This document shows positions 61,739-64,000 of a DNA stretch of 64,000 bases, one piece after another. The DNA is from CAZNXJ01 sp964577115 (GTDB lineage Bacteria > Planctomycetota > Planctomycetia > Pirellulales > Pirellulaceae). The stretch lies in NCBI GenBank assembly GCA_964577115.1, contig CAZNXJ010000020.1:39274-103273 (forward strand), written 5' to 3'. The notes under the pieces are model-generated. The model saw only the letters and a program-made list of their open reading frames with translations, was not told the origin of the DNA and searched no databases. Every line of letters starts with the position of its first letter. The first letter of the stretch is position 1. The translations under genes were made by a program, and so were the position numbers.

Positions 61739-62740
61739 ATGATCGTTGCACCGCCTCTTCCATCGCGCCGTTCTTGTCTTTTGCCAGCCCGGGGCCAGCT
61801 TCCGGCCCAGCTCGTGCTGGCGGTCTGGCTGTTTGTCGGCGGCCTGCTTGCTCCAAGTGCCTTCGGCCAGGAGAAACCCAAGCTCACGATTCCGCCCAAG
61901 GAAACGCTGCCTCTGGCGACGAAAGACGGTGTGGTCATCGTCTGCGACTATTATCCGGGCGGCTTCCAGAAAATTGGGGATCAGATCACCCAGATCGACG
62001 GCAAGATCGTGCCGCCGATCATCTTGGTACACGGCTACAAGGGACGGGGCAGCGACTTTGACGGCTACGCGTCCGCCCTCCAACAGCTCGGATATGCCGT
62101 CGCGGTTCCGGACCTGCGCGGGCACGGGCGGAGTACCATGATACGAACGCCCGGCGGTGATGTAACGATCGATCTGGAACGGATGCGGCCGGACGATTTC
62201 AAAGCCATGGTGGCGGATATCGAAGCCGTTAAGAAGATGCTGCTCGAACGCAACAATGCCGGCGAACTGAACATCGAGCTGCTGGGCATTGTGGGCGCCG
62301 ACCTTGGTGCCCTCGTCGCGATGCACTGGGCCGTGCACGACTGGAGCTGGCCGCAGCTGCCGGCGTTCAAGCAGGGGCGCGACGTGAAGGCGATGATCCT
62401 CTTATCACCGCCGGCCAGCTTCCGCGGGATGAACAGCCGCACGCCACTTCAGCACCCGGTGATTCGCAGCCAGCTACCTGTCATGATCGCGTTTGGTTCG
62501 CGCGATGCGAACTATGCGAAGGAGGCCGACCGGTTGTTCAAACTGTTCGAGCGCGGGCATGTGAAACCAGAAGAGACGCTCAAGCTGCTACCGGCCGATG
62601 CGTCGCTTCAAGGTGCCGCGCTGCTGTACGCGCGCGGACTGCCCGTCGCCTATGAATCGGGCGTGTTTCTACAGAAGCATCTGATGGCGCGCGGTGCCGA
62701 GTTTGCGTGGACCATGCGGCAAAACCCGCTAAGCCAGTAA
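61739..62740 (+). CDS. Exported alpha/beta-hydrolase-fold protein with altered active site
   Basis: A 333-residue protein with a long signal peptide (hydrophobic core LVLAVWLFVGGLLAPSAFG, cleavage before QEKP). The alpha/beta-hydrolase fold is clear: PPIILVHGYKGRGSDF (oxyanion HG), VAVPDLRGHGRS, and the nucleophile elbow GIVGADLGALVAM. The elbow has Asp188 where Ser is usual (GxSxG becomes GADLG). An acid candidate is present (FGSRDANY, Asp256), but the expected catalytic His is not seen (ADASLQGAAL). It may be a non-catalytic binding protein or use an Asp nucleophile with another base. The ATG has GAGGA six bases upstream. Confidence 0.78.
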   Translation: MIVAPPLPSRRSCLLPARGQLPAQLVLAVWLFVGGLLAPSAFGQEKPKLTIPPKETLPLATKDGVVIVCDYYPGGFQKIGDQITQIDGKIVPPIILVHGYKGRGSDFDGYASALQQLGYAVAVPDLRGHGRSTMIRTPGGDVTIDLERMRPDDFKAMVADIEAVKKMLLERNNAGELNIELLGIVGADLGALVAMHWAVHDWSWPQLPAFKQGRDVKAMILLSPPASFRGMNSRTPLQHPVIRSQLPVMIAFGSRDANYAKEADRLFKLFERGHVKPEETLKLLPADASLQGAALLYARGLPVAYESGVFLQKHLMARGAEFAWTMRQNPLSQ

Positions 62741-63136
62741 GCGTGCGGTGCGGTGCATGATCGTCGGACGGGCTCTTGTGCGCCGTTAAACTTTGCCGCG
62801 TTTGGCTGAAACGCGCCGGCGGTAGTACGTGGGTTCGAGTTTGCTCGGCGCGCTCTTTTTTTGCGCCTCTTGGACGCGCGCTGGCCGATAGCAATTCCGC
62901 TGCACAGCGGACTCGTGCAGCGCGGTGGCGCGTTAATCAGCGCGCAAGCGGCCTGGTTGCTGTGAACCGCGATAGCTTCCGTAATCCATCAGGTTTTCCC
63001 GGACGGCGCCCACGGACGCGGCGCGAAGCTTTTTGCTTCGAGTTCCGTGATTTCGGCTGCACCACGCGACTCGACATTCATAGGATCTAAGGGAGCAGCA
63101 TTTCGCTCCCAGAATGTCATCGCGAGGAGTCGTTCG
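62741..63136. other. Intergenic region between two plus-strand genes
   Basis: The 396-base gap contains a short palindrome CCGCTGCACAGCGG (62897-62910) and a GGTTCGAG-like string near 62832 that is not part of a tRNA. No gene or promoter is recognised. Confidence 0.45.
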
Positions 63137-63925
63137 ATGCAAGGGCGTCCTACCAGTTGGCTGATTGCAGGTTTCATTCTCTTCTTCGGCCTGCTCGGCG
63201 CGCTGCCGTTTCACAACGATCCGCCGCCGCGGAATGCGCACGAGACTGACGGCCCGGGCGCTGTGGACGACCTCGTCTGGCAGGACGTTGTTTCCGCGCC
63301 CGCCTTCGCGGCACCGCAGGTGGATCCGCCGAGCTTCGGTGAGTCGCGCTTTGCCGCCGATCCCCAAGTCGCGCCGGTGACGGCCATCACCGCGCTCACG
63401 CCGCTCGCCAAGGAGCCGCCGGCGATGCCCGAGCAATACGGATCGCTACTAAGCGACTACGAGCGGCGCCTGGGCGATTCCGCGCGGGCTCCGAGCCAGC
63501 CGGTGCCGATGCCTGACGCCACCGCGCGCTTGCCCGTCAATGCGCTGACGGGTGCGCCGTCCAGCGACGAGGAGGACGCGGCCCATGAGCCTCGTCAGTT
63601 CGCGCCACCGATCGTCCGTTCGCTGCCCCGCGCGGAGAGTCCGCCGAGCGCCGCGATTGTTGCTCGGCGCCCGCCCATCGATGCGCCCCGCGTCGAGCCG
63701 CAGCGGCACAAAATCCGCGATGGGGATACGCTCAGCAGCTTGGCCGAGCGCTACCTCGGCGATGCTCGGCGTGCCGTCGAGATCTTCGAAGCGAACCGCG
63801 AGGTGCTGACGGATCCCGATCTATTGCCGCTGGGCAAGTACCTGACGATTCCGCAGCTCCGAGAATTGCCGCCCCTCGCGCCGCGCAGCGAACCGGAGCT
63901 CCGACGGCTCCCGCCCACACGCTAG
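63137..63925 (+). CDS. Membrane-anchored LysM domain protein
   Basis: A 262-residue protein with one N-terminal membrane helix (WLIAGFILFFGLLGALPF), a long Pro/Ala-rich, probably disordered linker (about residues 25-185) and a C-terminal LysM domain (about 190-240: HKIRDGDTLSSLAERYLGDARRAVEIFEANREVL, LPLGKYLTIP). LysM binds N-acetylglucosamine-containing polymers such as peptidoglycan, so it probably tethers the membrane to the wall. The ATG at 63137 has GAGGAG seven bases upstream. Confidence 0.82.
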   Translation: MQGRPTSWLIAGFILFFGLLGALPFHNDPPPRNAHETDGPGAVDDLVWQDVVSAPAFAAPQVDPPSFGESRFAADPQVAPVTAITALTPLAKEPPAMPEQYGSLLSDYERRLGDSARAPSQPVPMPDATARLPVNALTGAPSSDEEDAAHEPRQFAPPIVRSLPRAESPPSAAIVARRPPIDAPRVEPQRHKIRDGDTLSSLAERYLGDARRAVEIFEANREVLTDPDLLPLGKYLTIPQLRELPPLAPRSEPELRRLPPTR

Positions 63926-63938
63926 GAATGGTCGGCCC

Positions 63939-64000
<62 letters not shown>

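Noticed and set aside
62820..62860. GGTTCGAG string resembling a tRNA T-arm
   Set aside because: No acceptor stem, anticodon arm or CCA-side pairing can be drawn around it.

Overview
The window is a high-GC, gene-dense stretch of a bacterial chromosome, most likely from a planctomycete of the Pirellulales type. This rests on family content: a DUF1080 secreted hydrolase, a Tat-exported Gfo/Idh/MocA oxidoreductase, a DUF1570 metallopeptidase-like protein, large signal-bearing proteins of unknown function, a VWA protein with an N-terminal anchor, and RNase Y beside a YmdB phosphoesterase. No rRNA, tRNA, CRISPR array, transposase or prophage gene was seen.

Layout. (1) 1-5726, plus strand: an ABC-2 exporter (ATPase cut by the window edge, two permeases) runs directly into a UbiA-type prenyltransferase, a TIM-barrel sugar isomerase-like protein and an alkaline-phosphatase-superfamily protein. 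These last three match EboC, EboE and EboF of the ebo cluster, and the run ends at an 11-bp hairpin. (2) 5857-8973: a secreted DUF1080 protein on the minus strand, then a HEAT-repeat protein coupled to a small membrane protein. (3) 9198-16509: GlgX/TreX, TreY and, convergently, TreZ, a full route from glycogen to trehalose. (4) 16712-28974: a coiled-coil membrane protein, DNA polymerase I, CoaE, Rho, RibH, FtsY, NusB, a P-II protein and phosphomannose isomerase. (5) 29045-34766: two proteins of unknown function, a DnaA-family protein with its own promoter, a GNAT acetyltransferase and a PDZ protein. (6) 34908-54051, all on the minus strand: oxidoreductase, DUF1570 protein, orphan ABC permease, a secreted protein, the nadK-dxs-ispA-xseB-xseA set (listed against transcription), a DUF374 acyltransferase, dapF, a coupled set of small protein, AsmA-like giant and glycosyltransferase, and tilS. 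(7) 54773-63925: rny-ymdB, a lipoprotein, gluQ with a VWA protein, a hydrolase-like protein and a LysM protein.

How the genes work together. Dxs and IspA supply prenyl diphosphates that a UbiA-type enzyme could use. TreX/TreY/TreZ recycle glycogen to trehalose. DapF, the DUF374 protein, the AsmA-like protein and the GT39-type protein point to envelope building. PolA, DnaA, Rho, NusB, FtsY, XseAB, TilS and RNase Y are core information-processing genes.

Unexpected signals. The exporter-plus-ebo-like locus is the best candidate for an undescribed system. Several proteins lack residues normally required: the PolA proofreading acids, Tyr51 of P-II, metal ligands of the EboF-like protein, the Asn of the YmdB GNH motif, and the Ser and His of an alpha/beta hydrolase. 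Degenerate tandem repeats with a 7-bp period fill many intergenic spaces, extend the end of gluQ, and form a perfect GTCAGCG array at the right edge.
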